Shown here piece after piece: positions 5,279 through 14,292 of a stretch of 33,421 bases of DNA. Source of the DNA: a virus. A model generated the notes under the pieces. The model was not told the origin of the DNA. It searched no databases and saw nothing but the letters and a program-made list of their open reading frames with translations. The position numbers and the translations under genes were made by a program. The DNA lies in the IMG/VR virus record IMGVR_UViG_3300033153_006874, positions 1-33,421 of that record. One strand, 5' to 3'. Each line of letters begins with the position of its first letter. Within the stretch, counting starts at the first letter, position 1.

Positions 5279-7474
5279 CTATTGTTTGTTGAATTCGTCT
5301 ATGGCTTCTTTTCTAGCTGCTCCTGGGAATTGTTGTGAGAAATGCTGATTGAATTTAGCTTCAGACATATCAGGTTTGCGTTTCTTCAGTAGCCAGAGTT
5401 TGACCATAGCTGAGCGCTCTTTTTCGTCGAATGAATCTAAGGATTTCCCCGATTTCTCGGCTACCATTTTGCGGAATTCGTCCATTTGATTGACAAATCC
5501 TGATGGAGCTCTAATCGCAGTCTCTACAAGGGAGTCATCGCCCATGATGGCGGTAGCTCTCTCCATCGCTGGGCTTGAGGGCCCTTGCTTGTAACGGAAT
5601 CCTGTTAGATCTCTCTGGGAAGCGCTTTTTTCTAAGGCTGATTCTAGTTTTGTTATCAGCTCCTGGCCTTGTCCTTTGAATGAATCGCTAATGTCATCCC
5701 TGGTCATGAATGTCTTTAGGGAGTCGATGGAATCTCTGAACCTTCCAGCAGCGTCAGTATCGTTCAGCATTTTAGTTATCTTGTACTGGTCGATATCTAT
5801 GTTGCCGTGTTTATTGAATTCAATAGCTCCGAAGAATTTGTTCTCTACTTCCTTGGATGCTTGCCATAGGTCATCGCCTTTAGCTTTAAAGCCTGACATT
5901 TTCAGAGCTTCATCTATGTCCATTCTCGCGCCTTTGAGGACTTTCTCTATGTTGTCCTCATCGTGCTTTACTGCCCATTTGATTTTTGAATCTAGGAGCT
6001 CTCTAGCTTTTTGGAGTCTAGTGAAATGCTCAGCAGAATCCATCTCCTCTAACGCGCCTTTTTTGAGCTTGTGGAGTCTTAGTCCCTGGCCGCTCTCTAT
6101 CATGGCTTTGGCGTCTACTAGGAGGTTTTTGATTCCACTAGGGATACTAGACATGCTGTTAGCGTCCTCTATTGCTCCATCTAAGCTTTTCAGGACTTTA
6201 TCGGTATGCTCTGTTGTGAATTCGTTTCTTGCTTTGTTCTGTAGAGCGTCCCAACCCTCTCCTCTAGCTTCCTTGAAACTAGCTTGAGTCTTTTCGAATA
6301 CTGGTTTTAGCTGCTCACCTGCTTTGGATTTATCGAATGCTCTAGCCTCTATTCTCTGACCTGCTGGCATAGAGAGGATTTTGTTGTATTGGTCCGCTGA
6401 GAAATTGTCGGGGAATTCTACAGCAGCTCTCTGGGATATCCAGCGTTTGACGCTATTCTCTCCATCTGTCATCAAAGCCTCTAGAATGACTTCATCGTCA
6501 GACATCGCCTTGATTCTTTTACCGTTGGCTATGACCTCTAGTTTTGACAGGTTCGGGGATTCCATGAGCGGCTTGATTAGTATCTGTCTAGCCTCAGCTA
6601 CCTGCTCAGCGATTTCAGAGCGTAATTCCTTTGTAGCTCCTCCCTCAGTGAACGCGCCTTTGATACCCTTGTAGATTTTCTCTATATTGGCTGGGATTCC
6701 TTCGGTTACGGTTTCCTCGCTAGCAGCTTCCTTAAAACCACGTTTCATGGCTGAAATATCTGGGAGCATATCCCCTGCTGCTCTGGATGCTTTTCCGGCA
6801 TACTCAGAGATTTTCTCCATGGCCTTACCGCCAACCAGTCCGCTAGCTCCTCCTATGAGAGCTCCCTTGCCAGCGTCCTTCATGATTTCTAATGCTTCTT
6901 CTTCTTCAGATGAGCCAGCACCGTACAAGCCTCCCTCGATTGCTCCGAGCTTTGCGGCTTTTACTGCTAATGAGCCTCCCTTGAGAGCGCCGCCTGCTGG
7001 CATTGCCGCGCCGCCTGCAATTTGACCTGCCATGAAGGATTTCGGGTTAGCTGTCTCAGCTTCCTTGTCTAGAGCACGTCTCCTGTCTCTCATAGCCTCC
7101 TGGACTTCTGAATAGGATTGTTTGTCCTCCTCGTCAGTTTCCAGGCGGATATCTGACATAGTTGGACTACCGATACCTCTCAGGCCGATTTTAGAGCCTA
7201 AGGCTTCCATGTGGCCGCCTAGCTCATCTCCGAAGCCGAGTGATAGGGTGTCAATGGCTCCTCTGAGTCCGGAATCACCTTCACTTACATCGCTACTCAT
7301 TAGCGGCTTGTAGCCATCTGAGGCAGCTTTGGGGAAATCTGATTTACTTACACGGTGTTCCTCAGTTCCGTTGGAGACTACTGCTAGATAGCCATCTTTT
7401 TCGGCTTCATCGAGTTTGTCCTCGTCTACATCAAAGGCGTTACCTGCCTCGTTTCTAACCGTGTAAGTTTGCAT
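5279..7474 (-). CDS. large internal virion / DNA ejection protein
   Basis: 731 residues, mostly charged helices. A glycine/alanine-rich stretch at about 148-215 (GGAAMPAGGALKGG, GALIGGASGLVGG) resembles the membrane-active segments of podophage ejection proteins. It is the last of four adjacent genes (10874 to 5279) with the same helical, Gln/Asp-rich style, ending just before the endolysin, where podoviruses place their internal core proteins. The N-terminal 50 residues have two short repeats around DGYLAVVS and DGYKPLMS. No lytic transglycosylase or peptidase motif is evident. The start overlaps the preceding stop as TAATG. Confidence 0.6.
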   Translation of the reverse strand: MQTYTVRNEAGNAFDVDEDKLDEAEKDGYLAVVSNGTEEHRVSKSDFPKAASDGYKPLMSSDVSEGDSGLRGAIDTLSLGFGDELGGHMEALGSKIGLRGIGSPTMSDIRLETDEEDKQSYSEVQEAMRDRRRALDKEAETANPKSFMAGQIAGGAAMPAGGALKGGSLAVKAAKLGAIEGGLYGAGSSEEEEALEIMKDAGKGALIGGASGLVGGKAMEKISEYAGKASRAAGDMLPDISAMKRGFKEAASEETVTEGIPANIEKIYKGIKGAFTEGGATKELRSEIAEQVAEARQILIKPLMESPNLSKLEVIANGKRIKAMSDDEVILEALMTDGENSVKRWISQRAAVEFPDNFSADQYNKILSMPAGQRIEARAFDKSKAGEQLKPVFEKTQASFKEARGEGWDALQNKARNEFTTEHTDKVLKSLDGAIEDANSMSSIPSGIKNLLVDAKAMIESGQGLRLHKLKKGALEEMDSAEHFTRLQKARELLDSKIKWAVKHDEDNIEKVLKGARMDIDEALKMSGFKAKGDDLWQASKEVENKFFGAIEFNKHGNIDIDQYKITKMLNDTDAAGRFRDSIDSLKTFMTRDDISDSFKGQGQELITKLESALEKSASQRDLTGFRYKQGPSSPAMERATAIMGDDSLVETAIRAPSGFVNQMDEFRKMVAEKSGKSLDSFDEKERSAMVKLWLLKKRKPDMSEAKFNQHFSQQFPGAARKEAIDEFNKQ

Positions 7475-8499
7475 TATTTAGCCCACCCTGGTTTTGGTCC
7501 ATCGTTTCTGCCTGGGAATACGCCCGATTCCTTTTTTGGAGCTGTCGTCCTGCTGGCTGTCCTGGCATTACCCATTTTAGTTTTTCTAAGTAGAGCCTTG
7601 TCTTTCACAGCTTGTTCTGTATCGCCCGGCTGTGGGAAATATATCTCGAAATAGGAAGCTCTCTCATCTGTGGGTATCGCCGCGCCTGATTCATCTCTAA
7701 GGTATGAATCTATCCAACTAGCAGCGTTTGCCTTGGATTCTATCGCCGCGTCCGATTTCATCCAGTTAGGAGCCCATGAGCTGCTGTCGACCATTTCAAG
7801 TGATGAAGTAGGATCATAGTCGCCAGACTTCATTCCCCTATCAATCGACTTCCGATACTGGTCCTCGGCTTGTTCGCCAATTACTGCCAGACCTTCCTTT
7901 TTCAACTCATTTGGGGATTTCTTCTCTAACTTGTCCTCTAAAGCCTGTTGCTTTAACTCGTTAGATATTTTCACTTGGTCCTGTCTAGCGGTCAATCTCT
8001 GTCGGTCCATCCCTGTGCTGATATTAAATCGCCTTAAGGATTCCTCGTCAGCAGCTTTTCGGATTCTCTCGTTAGAGTCTAGTCGGTCCTTTTTCTGCTG
8101 GTCTTTTATGGTATCTCGGCCTCGGTCGTATCCTTGCTGCTCAGAGTCTCTAGAGTCTTTCTTGTCGCTTAGGTATTTCTTCACAGCTGCTCGTCTAGCC
8201 ATCTGAGCTTCCCGGACATCGCCTTTTTTGTTTGCGCCTAGTTTATTCCAGAAATTGCTATCAACGCCTTGTCCGCCGATAGCTTGGGACTCAGCTCTAG
8301 TCATTCCCTCTAGGGCTTGACCAAACATGGCCATTTTACCTTGCTTGTCACTTGCGGACCTGGCGTCAGCTACTGACGAGTTTTCCCGATCCATCATAGC
8401 AGCGTACAAGTCCTCTTTTTGCTGAGGGTCAAGTCCTGACTGCTGTGGTCCGAATTCTTTCTCCTCGTCCTCATCCATGAATCCTTCTAGTCCTTGCAT
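7474..8499 (-). CDS. probable internal virion protein, charged coiled coil
   Basis: 341 residues, very rich in Lys, Asp, Glu, Gln and Ser, with long predicted helices from about 100 to 220 and a basic C-terminus. No signal, span or enzyme motif was seen. It is joined to both neighbours by TAATG overlaps, so the three are made together. Position and composition suggest a core or ejection protein. Homology to a named family cannot be claimed. Confidence 0.55.
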   Translation of the reverse strand: MQGLEGFMDEDEEKEFGPQQSGLDPQQKEDLYAAMMDRENSSVADARSASDKQGKMAMFGQALEGMTRAESQAIGGQGVDSNFWNKLGANKKGDVREAQMARRAAVKKYLSDKKDSRDSEQQGYDRGRDTIKDQQKKDRLDSNERIRKAADEESLRRFNISTGMDRQRLTARQDQVKISNELKQQALEDKLEKKSPNELKKEGLAVIGEQAEDQYRKSIDRGMKSGDYDPTSSLEMVDSSSWAPNWMKSDAAIESKANAASWIDSYLRDESGAAIPTDERASYFEIYFPQPGDTEQAVKDKALLRKTKMGNARTASRTTAPKKESGVFPGRNDGPKPGWAK

Positions 8500-9824
8500 T
8501 ACATACCCTTTCTATGGAGCATAGCGATACCAGCTAGCATGATGCCCATTAGGTTATCTTTATCGTAGGCCATATATCCGCCGTCTGTCGGTCGGATCAT
8601 AGCCTTGCCTAATTTAGTATCCTGGACATCCTGGAGCATTAGGCCGAGTCTACGTCCTTCCCCATGCTCAGAGTCATTGTAGTTGTAGCTTTTCGGCTTC
8701 ACTGCGTCGAAAAACTCCTCTACGTCTTTAACTGGGATAGTGTCGATGTGGTTTTTTACTCTCTCATCTGACATCGCTGTAGCGCCCACCTTTACTACGT
8801 TGCCTACCATGTTCGCTTTGGCTTTGGTTTCGTCCGCTGCTTGCTTAGATAAGTTTGCTGCATTCTCGCTGTATACTCCAGCATTCCTGTCAGTTTGAGC
8901 TACGGAGTTGTCATAGCGTTGTTGCTCAAGGTTTTGGTTATATTGCTGTTGCTGGTTGCCGGAATCTACGTTCTGATTAGATATCCCTTGCTGTCCTTGT
9001 ACGTTGAACCTGTTGGTATCAGCCCGTTGGTTAGCGTTGTATTGGTCAGCTGTCATCTGGTTTTGAGCGTTGAATTGGTTGCTCTGTTGAGTATTGCTAG
9101 TATTAAATCTGTTGATTGCATCCTGAGCTTGAGCCTGTTGAGACTGCTCTCCCCAATCCTGAGATCTAATGTTACCGCCCATATTGCCGCCCATTTGCAT
9201 AGCTTGTAGAGCTCTGTCTTGAGCCATGCCAGCTACATCAAGTCCCATTTGAGCTGACTGGTTGGTAGCTGCTTGGTTTCCTTGGAGTTGAGCTAGGAGC
9301 TCCATTCCTGAGCCTCCCATGCCGCGCTGTTGCATTTGCTGTTGGATAGCTCCTCTACGTCCCCTGGCTGCTTCCCCTGTCTGGGATTGGATTCTTGCTA
9401 GGTTAGCCTGGTCAGCTTGGGTCATGCCTCCTGACTGAGCTACGTCTTGTAATGACTCTAGAGCGCCCATTTGAGCGGTTCTGAGCCTTGGGTCCATAGA
9501 GATATTTGACATCTCTGATTCGCCCTGTTGAGCTGAGGCGATGTCCTGATAGGCGATTTCTTCTGGTGTTAGGTCCCCTTGCCATTCGTAATCCTGAAAT
9601 TCTAAGTCGGCTAGCTCAGGAGCTGAAAGGTCCTGGTAAGCAGCTTCCTTCCTTGCTCTCTCGGCTTCAGCTAGAGCTTTGGTATCGTCAGGATTTTTGA
9701 GTAATGGGTCCCATAGGCCGATAGGGTCGGCTACTTGATCCAAGTCCTCGTCAGAGATACCTATTTTCCTATGTAGGTTTCCTGTACTAGCTTTTCTGAT
9801 TGTGTCTTTCCAGTCCCTTGCCAT
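8499..9824 (-). CDS. Gln/Asn-rich virion protein with S74-type autoprotease/chaperone tail
   Basis: 441 residues. Residues 60-340 are rich in Gln, Asn, Met and Ala with coiled-coil character (strongest at 160-310). From residue 352 the pattern SDERVKNHI, then KPKSYNY, then GRRLGLMLQDV matches the intramolecular chaperone (peptidase S74) domain. In that family the enzyme cuts itself just before the Ser of the SDxRxK motif, here Ser352 with Lys357 as the likely partner. S74 domains usually trim trimeric tail spikes. Here the body is helical and sits among ejection-type proteins, so the domain may drive assembly or maturation of an internal or tail-tip component. Confidence 0.66.
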   Translation of the reverse strand: MARDWKDTIRKASTGNLHRKIGISDEDLDQVADPIGLWDPLLKNPDDTKALAEAERARKEAAYQDLSAPELADLEFQDYEWQGDLTPEEIAYQDIASAQQGESEMSNISMDPRLRTAQMGALESLQDVAQSGGMTQADQANLARIQSQTGEAARGRRGAIQQQMQQRGMGGSGMELLAQLQGNQAATNQSAQMGLDVAGMAQDRALQAMQMGGNMGGNIRSQDWGEQSQQAQAQDAINRFNTSNTQQSNQFNAQNQMTADQYNANQRADTNRFNVQGQQGISNQNVDSGNQQQQYNQNLEQQRYDNSVAQTDRNAGVYSENAANLSKQAADETKAKANMVGNVVKVGATAMSDERVKNHIDTIPVKDVEEFFDAVKPKSYNYNDSEHGEGRRLGLMLQDVQDTKLGKAMIRPTDGGYMAYDKDNLMGIMLAGIAMLHRKGM

Positions 9825-9836
9825 GATATCCCTTCC

Positions 9837-10874
9837 TTAGAATCTTGAAATTAAGTCCAAATAGTCTGTGTCATCCTCCTCAGCAGCCGGTGTGACTGGC
9901 GAGGTAGCGTCTAGGTTCGGCGCTACATCGTAAGCGCTGAAATCTGTCATATCTGAGGTGTCTTTTCCCTCTAGTTCTCTTAAAGCCTTGAGTTGAGCGC
10001 TGTTGGTTTCGCCTCTCGTCTTATTGAAAGCATCTGAGCCTTGAATGTTTGTTCCGCCAGATAGTGGGTTATTCCAGACATCTCCTCCTGTACCTCCATC
10101 AAGGAAGTATTTGGCAGTATCTATCTGGTCCTGATATCCCTGGGCTTCATCGGATACCTGGGATCTAAAACCCTGTTGAGTGGCAGCTGTTGTGTCCTGG
10201 GCTGATTTGATGCCGCTACCTAGGTCAGCTTTGGATTTGTTGAGGTCTGACTCAAAGCCTGTGTATTCGTCTCGGATCCCTTGCATGGTTTCCTTGCCTT
10301 GCTTACCGCCAGAGACTAGGAAGGTATCTAGGAGATTCATTCCCTTGCCGTAATCGTCTCTTTTGAATGAGTCGTTTACTAGTCCTTGTCTACCAGCGAA
10401 TGAGTCTGTGGCTGTGCTCAGTCCTTGGAATTTCTTAGCTCCTGAGTCAGCTGCTTGGAATTTGCTGCTGTCCTCGGCTGTTTGCGGTCCCTTGTATTCG
10501 GCGTCATAGTATTTGGAAAAGTCGTCTTGACCCATTTGGCTCATTGGTCCTGAGCCACCGAAAGCAGATGTAGTACCTGACGCGGTTTTGTCCTGGACAT
10601 CTGTTTTCCAGTCAGCTGTGTCGCTTCTGGTCTGGTCCATGATTCCTTTTGTGTCTGAGGCAATTTTGTTAGCCATTTGGCCGTCATTTCCCTCGTTTGA
10701 CTTAAGGTAGCTTTGGAGGTTAGTCCAGCCGGTTCCAGAGCCGCTGCTAGATTCCCCGCCAGATGGAGCGCTTGAGTCTCCTCCTGTTGCCTCACCAGAT
10801 GCTTGGGACATAGCTGGCGCTGAGCCGATTGCTTTTTGCTTTTGTTCTTCTTCTGCATTTCCGACGAACGCCAT
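9837..10874 (-). CDS. probable virion protein, Gly/Ser/Asp-rich
   Basis: 345 residues. A low-complexity Ser/Gly linker (about 25-47) is followed by a conserved-looking GTGWTNLQSYLKSNEG segment and a long helical, Asp/Gln/Thr-rich body; the end is acidic (EEDDTDYLDL). The TGWTNLQ-type segment is one I recall from uncharacterised proteins in phage morphogenesis clusters. No span, signal or catalytic motif was seen. It sits between the tail-nozzle region and the S74 protein. A tail-tip or ejection role is inferred from position only. Confidence 0.55.
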   Translation of the reverse strand: MAFVGNAEEEQKQKAIGSAPAMSQASGEATGGDSSAPSGGESSSGSGTGWTNLQSYLKSNEGNDGQMANKIASDTKGIMDQTRSDTADWKTDVQDKTASGTTSAFGGSGPMSQMGQDDFSKYYDAEYKGPQTAEDSSKFQAADSGAKKFQGLSTATDSFAGRQGLVNDSFKRDDYGKGMNLLDTFLVSGGKQGKETMQGIRDEYTGFESDLNKSKADLGSGIKSAQDTTAATQQGFRSQVSDEAQGYQDQIDTAKYFLDGGTGGDVWNNPLSGGTNIQGSDAFNKTRGETNSAQLKALRELEGKDTSDMTDFSAYDVAPNLDATSPVTPAAEEDDTDYLDLISRF

Positions 10875-10876
10875 GA

Positions 10877-11227
10877 TTACCCCGTGACCGCTATGATGTT
10901 GATATAGAATTTGTCTGTACTACTTGCTCCTAGACCTACGATATTATCTATCTCTATCTCTCCTGAGTCGTTGTAGTGCCAATCTAGCGTCACAGCAGCT
11001 GAGAGAGAGGATGCCGCGCCGTCAAATCTTCGGATTCTCCCTATCCAAACGGCTGTTGGCTTTGAGGTTCGTCCCCATGCTAATTTTACAGGGTATTCCC
11101 CATTGTCTAGGAATTCTTTTACTGCTCCATCAAAATTGTCTGTGAAGGTTAGGCGTTTATTGAACGCTCTCGTTACCTCCTCGATAAAGACGTTGATAGG
11201 AGCTGCTAGTCTCGGCATCCAAGGCAA
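10877..11227 (-). CDS. small structural protein with damaged or displaced start
   Basis: 116 residues if the TTG at 11227 is used, with a likely beta-rich C-terminal half. The frame stays open upstream to 11287, and the extra codons (IPTLKKILQESFPD) read naturally into LPWMPRLAAPINVF. The real N-terminus is therefore probably about 14 residues longer and may begin at a rare ATT at 11269. No ATG in this frame and no good ribosome site precede it. The HNH endonuclease gene lies directly upstream, so its insertion may have removed the original start. The PW...PxNxF pattern is one I associate with small phage tail-region proteins; function unknown. Confidence 0.55.
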   Translation of the reverse strand: MPWMPRLAAPINVFIEEVTRAFNKRLTFTDNFDGAVKEFLDNGEYPVKLAWGRTSKPTAVWIGRIRRFDGAASSLSAAVTLDWHYNDSGEIEIDNIVGLGASSTDKFYINIIAVTG

Positions 11228-11269
11228 ATCAGGGAATGATTCCTGAAGTATCTTTTTTAATGTAGGAAT

Positions 11270-11277
11270 TCTAGCGA
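11270..11277. repeat. 8-bp direct repeat at HNH insertion border (left)
   Basis: TCTAGCGA, identical to 11795-11802. The two copies bracket the HNH-AP2 gene almost exactly, as expected for an insertion scar. CTAG is common in this genome, so chance remains possible. Confidence 0.4.
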
Positions 11278-11279
11278 TA

Positions 11280-11795
11280 TCATGCCTCTATTTTGTTAAG
11301 AGTGGCGTAGCTGCCTTGAATTCTAATCGCCGCCGCATTGTACGCTCGTCCCGCCGCGTCCTCGTCTGTGAAGAAACCCAAGCATTCAGTCCTTCCGTTT
11401 CCCCTAATCCTCGCTCTGTATTTCTGACGAACCTTGTCGAAATATACTCCTTTGTGCCTAGATGACCCCGAAACCTTATACCTGGTGTTGTGCATATTGT
11501 TTAATCGACTCGCTGGCCTTAGGTTTTCAATTCTGTCGTTACTAGTATCCCTGTCGATATGGTCAATTTCAGCCGGTAGCCATCCATGATGGAAAAGGAA
11601 GATTAATCTATGTGTTCTATGTCTCTTCTTAAAAAACCCAATTTGCCGATATCCTTTTTTGTCTGGTCCACCGGCTTCATCCCCCACTCGTGCTACATTT
11701 CTTGTTGATGTTCTCTCTCTCCAAAATAATTTGCCCTCACTGTATGTGAAATGCTTAATCATTAAAGACTGTGTAATTTTTCTACCCCATGCCAT
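11280..11795 (-). CDS. HNH homing endonuclease with AP2 DNA-binding domain
   Basis: 171 residues. An HNH nuclease core occupies about 60-95 (THRLIFLFHHGWLPAEIDHI with His79, then Asn86/Asn91 and NLRP). An AP2/ERF-type DNA-binding domain covers 112-171 (RHKGVYF, YRARI, LGFFTDEDAAGRAY). This HNH-AP2 pair is typical of free-standing phage homing endonucleases, which cut a target allele and copy themselves in. It is wedged between two tail-region genes: its ATG follows the stop of the 831-residue gene directly, and its end abuts a gene lacking a normal start. The 8-base string TCTAGCGA occurs at both borders (11270-11277 and 11795-11802). Confidence 0.85.
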   Translation of the reverse strand: MAWGRKITQSLMIKHFTYSEGKLFWRERTSTRNVARVGDEAGGPDKKGYRQIGFFKKRHRTHRLIFLFHHGWLPAEIDHIDRDTSNDRIENLRPASRLNNMHNTRYKVSGSSRHKGVYFDKVRQKYRARIRGNGRTECLGFFTDEDAAGRAYNAAAIRIQGSYATLNKIEA

Positions 11796-11802
11796 CTAGC
11801 GA
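11795..11802. repeat. 8-bp direct repeat at HNH insertion border (right)
   Basis: Second copy of TCTAGCGA. It includes the stop codon of the 831-residue tail gene and touches the first base of the HNH start codon. Confidence 0.4.
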
Positions 11803-14291
11803 GTCGTCCTATCTGAGCCCTGGTTAGCGAATATTGTGATTCCCTCTAGCTCCCATGGGGAATATCCCCAAGCGTGTCGAAATGAGACTGTGAGCTGAGA
11901 GGCTATTTGTTTGTTTCTTGGGACCCATTGGCGGACAGGACGTTTGAGAGCTACTCCACCCCATGGTTGGTTTCCAAATCCGAAAAGTCCCCATAGCCCG
12001 TTACCTAATCCCTCGACGGTTACTAGTTCCTCATACTGGCTGAGGTCTGACTCTACTGCGAAATATCCTGTTCCGTTGAAATCCTTTTTGAATAGGAGCT
12101 CCATCGTGTGAAATTGCTTAGTAATGCCAGCGTTGCCTAATACTTCCGGGATCCATTGGATGTCTGTCGCTACTGAGGTCAGGATGTCGCAGCTAGCTAC
12201 TGTGAAGCCTGGTTCGGTGTCTACTGTTACCGTAGAATTTATTGTGTCTATGGCTGTGATAGTCGCAAACAGAGAGTCTGACTGGTAGATAATGTCACCT
12301 ACTGTCGTGTTGTCTACGTTACTCAGTAGAGTGATTACGTTGGAGGCTATGACTGTGATAGACGTTGAGAATCCGAAATCGGCGTAATCTAGGTACGAGT
12401 AGTTTTTTCTGTCCTTGAGTACATATTCTGAGCCAGAGTCCCCAAGGTAGAGATTATTCTCGTACACAATCCCTGAGCCCGCTCCGACCGTGTGTTTTGT
12501 CCAAGCGTTTGTGAACACGTTGAATACATAGGATTCAATTGGGGTAGTGTCCCCTGAATCACCGACCAGAAAAAGGTGGTACTTTCTATCTGTCTCATAA
12601 CTTACCCCGAAGCTTGTTTTTTTCACCAGAGACAAGTCATCGGCTAAAAGCTCAAGTAGGTCCTGCTCAATAGGTCTGGATATGATTTTGACTGAATCCG
12701 ATACTGTTACTACTCCCTGGTCTGTTAGGCAGTAAATCTGATTGTTTAGTATCGCTGGCGTATCTTGTCCAATGAGTTTGGCTGAGCTATCTAGGAGCTC
12801 TGTCTCGAAATTTGGGTAGTAGCCTGTCAGTCTGTAGATTCCTTCATCCTTGAATATTAAGAGAGCTTCCTTGAGAGGGAGGATTCTTAGGATTGAGGAG
12901 TCTTTAGAACCTACTTGAGTTTGGTTTACTAATGGGACTGATTCCGGCTGGAAGGGTTTTGACCACATCATGCCGTTCTTGAATCTATCGTTTGATGACT
13001 GCTCTGTGTCCCCTGATGTTGGGATGTCTGAGGGATTCCAGCATGTGGCTATATTGGATCTGATGCTAAATGCAGCTCCTCCTATACCTCGCTCCTCTAT
13101 GAGGATTTTACCTGGGAGGTCATCGGGTCCGCTGAGGTAGTAAGCGTAGACTGTGGAGCTTTCGTGTCTGTTTATTACTCGGACTAGTGAGAACATTGTG
13201 TCTTTAATTTGCTGGGAGACTGAGAGGCTACCACTATTTTCGACTTTGAAATTGGGAGTCGCGATAGTTTCGGTGCTAGCTCCTGTGTATGTAATGCCGC
13301 CCAAGTAGAGGGTATCGGTTGCTGAGATTCCATTGGTTCCGCCCACCGCTGTGAGAGTCAGGTAGTATCTGTGCTTACTGGTAATGTTTGCAAAGAATGT
13401 CACATCCCTGAAAGACGCCAAATCGTGAGACATAGGCGGTCGTTCGTTTTGGAATGCTAATCCCTCCTGAGTGGCAGCTGTGTAGATAGTCGCGCCTCTC
13501 AGGGAGTCAGGTACTACATCGCTGATTGTCAGAGTTTTGGCTGTGATCTCACCAGCTGTTGGATTTCCCTCGAAAACTAGCTGAAGCTCATCGTTTGGTT
13601 GTACTTCTGCTGAGGAGTTATCTACCTGGCTAGATCTATATAGTTGATAAAACCAGTCAGTAGTTACACCAGCTGGGATAGTAGTAGCCACATCTATGTC
13701 ATCTGTGTTGCCGCTCGTGTTTTTGACATCTGTTCGGCCTGTAGGAGCTCCTAGGATTAAGTTGTCGTTCTCATCCTTTTTACCCCATAGGATTCTGTAG
13801 GCTACTCGGTAACTGACAGCTAGGAAGCCTGACCCACTACCGGCTAGGGTAGCGTCTATATCTAGTCCTTTGTCAGCTCCTGATAGTCCTGGTGTTCCTG
13901 TGTAGATGTCTAGTTTTTGGATACCTGTGGAGCTTGTGAAATATAGGTTTTGGTTAGCTTCCAGGAATTTGATTCTGATATCAGCTGCTGGGGATGTGAA
14001 ATTTCCTGACGAGGTCCATGAGCCAGAGTCGAAATAGGATAGTTCCCCGGCTGTATACTGAGTCCCATGATGTCCGAATTGTTTGGCTTGGTAGAAAAAT
14101 GTGGCGTCCATTCTATCTGTAGACGTTGAGAATCCTGCTGACAATCTTTCAAAGCCGCGTCTAGGCTGAGCTACGTGGTCTTTTATAATATCAATATTGT
14201 CAGCTTTGAGGAGAGCTCCCTCAGGGACAGAGCTAAGCTCATTCAGGCTTGTGTGTAATCCAGCAATTTTCAGCGTCAGCGATTGACTCAT
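11796..14291 (-). CDS. large tail protein, candidate tail nozzle/tubular protein
   Basis: 831 residues, strongly beta-rich throughout, without signal or transmembrane segments. The N-terminus (GLHTSLNELSSVPEGALLKADN, split as GLHTSLNEL, VPEGALLKADN and QPRRGFERL) is a layout I recall from long podophage tail proteins that follow the adaptor. Repeated YFTS/KLDIY-like strands would suit a beta-propeller of the P22 gp10/T7 gp12 nozzle kind. It lies directly after the adaptor candidate, which is the order expected for that assignment. Fold assignment needs structure prediction. The gene ends at the HNH insertion; its own C-terminus looks intact. Confidence 0.58.
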   Translation of the reverse strand: MSQSLTLKIAGLHTSLNELSSVPEGALLKADNIDIIKDHVAQPRRGFERLSAGFSTSTDRMDATFFYQAKQFGHHGTQYTAGELSYFDSGSWTSSGNFTSPAADIRIKFLEANQNLYFTSSTGIQKLDIYTGTPGLSGADKGLDIDATLAGSGSGFLAVSYRVAYRILWGKKDENDNLILGAPTGRTDVKNTSGNTDDIDVATTIPAGVTTDWFYQLYRSSQVDNSSAEVQPNDELQLVFEGNPTAGEITAKTLTISDVVPDSLRGATIYTAATQEGLAFQNERPPMSHDLASFRDVTFFANITSKHRYYLTLTAVGGTNGISATDTLYLGGITYTGASTETIATPNFKVENSGSLSVSQQIKDTMFSLVRVINRHESSTVYAYYLSGPDDLPGKILIEERGIGGAAFSIRSNIATCWNPSDIPTSGDTEQSSNDRFKNGMMWSKPFQPESVPLVNQTQVGSKDSSILRILPLKEALLIFKDEGIYRLTGYYPNFETELLDSSAKLIGQDTPAILNNQIYCLTDQGVVTVSDSVKIISRPIEQDLLELLADDLSLVKKTSFGVSYETDRKYHLFLVGDSGDTTPIESYVFNVFTNAWTKHTVGAGSGIVYENNLYLGDSGSEYVLKDRKNYSYLDYADFGFSTSITVIASNVITLLSNVDNTTVGDIIYQSDSLFATITAIDTINSTVTVDTEPGFTVASCDILTSVATDIQWIPEVLGNAGITKQFHTMELLFKKDFNGTGYFAVESDLSQYEELVTVEGLGNGLWGLFGFGNQPWGGVALKRPVRQWVPRNKQIASQLTVSFRHAWGYSPWELEGITIFANQGSDRTTR

Positions 14292-14292
14292 A

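Noticed and set aside
5676-7313. Several long rightward open frames (up to 203 codons) opposite the 731-residue gene
   Set aside because: They mirror a strongly coding leftward frame, are rich in Ser/Leu/Pro/Ala from reversed codons, and have no ribosome sites or domain-like features.
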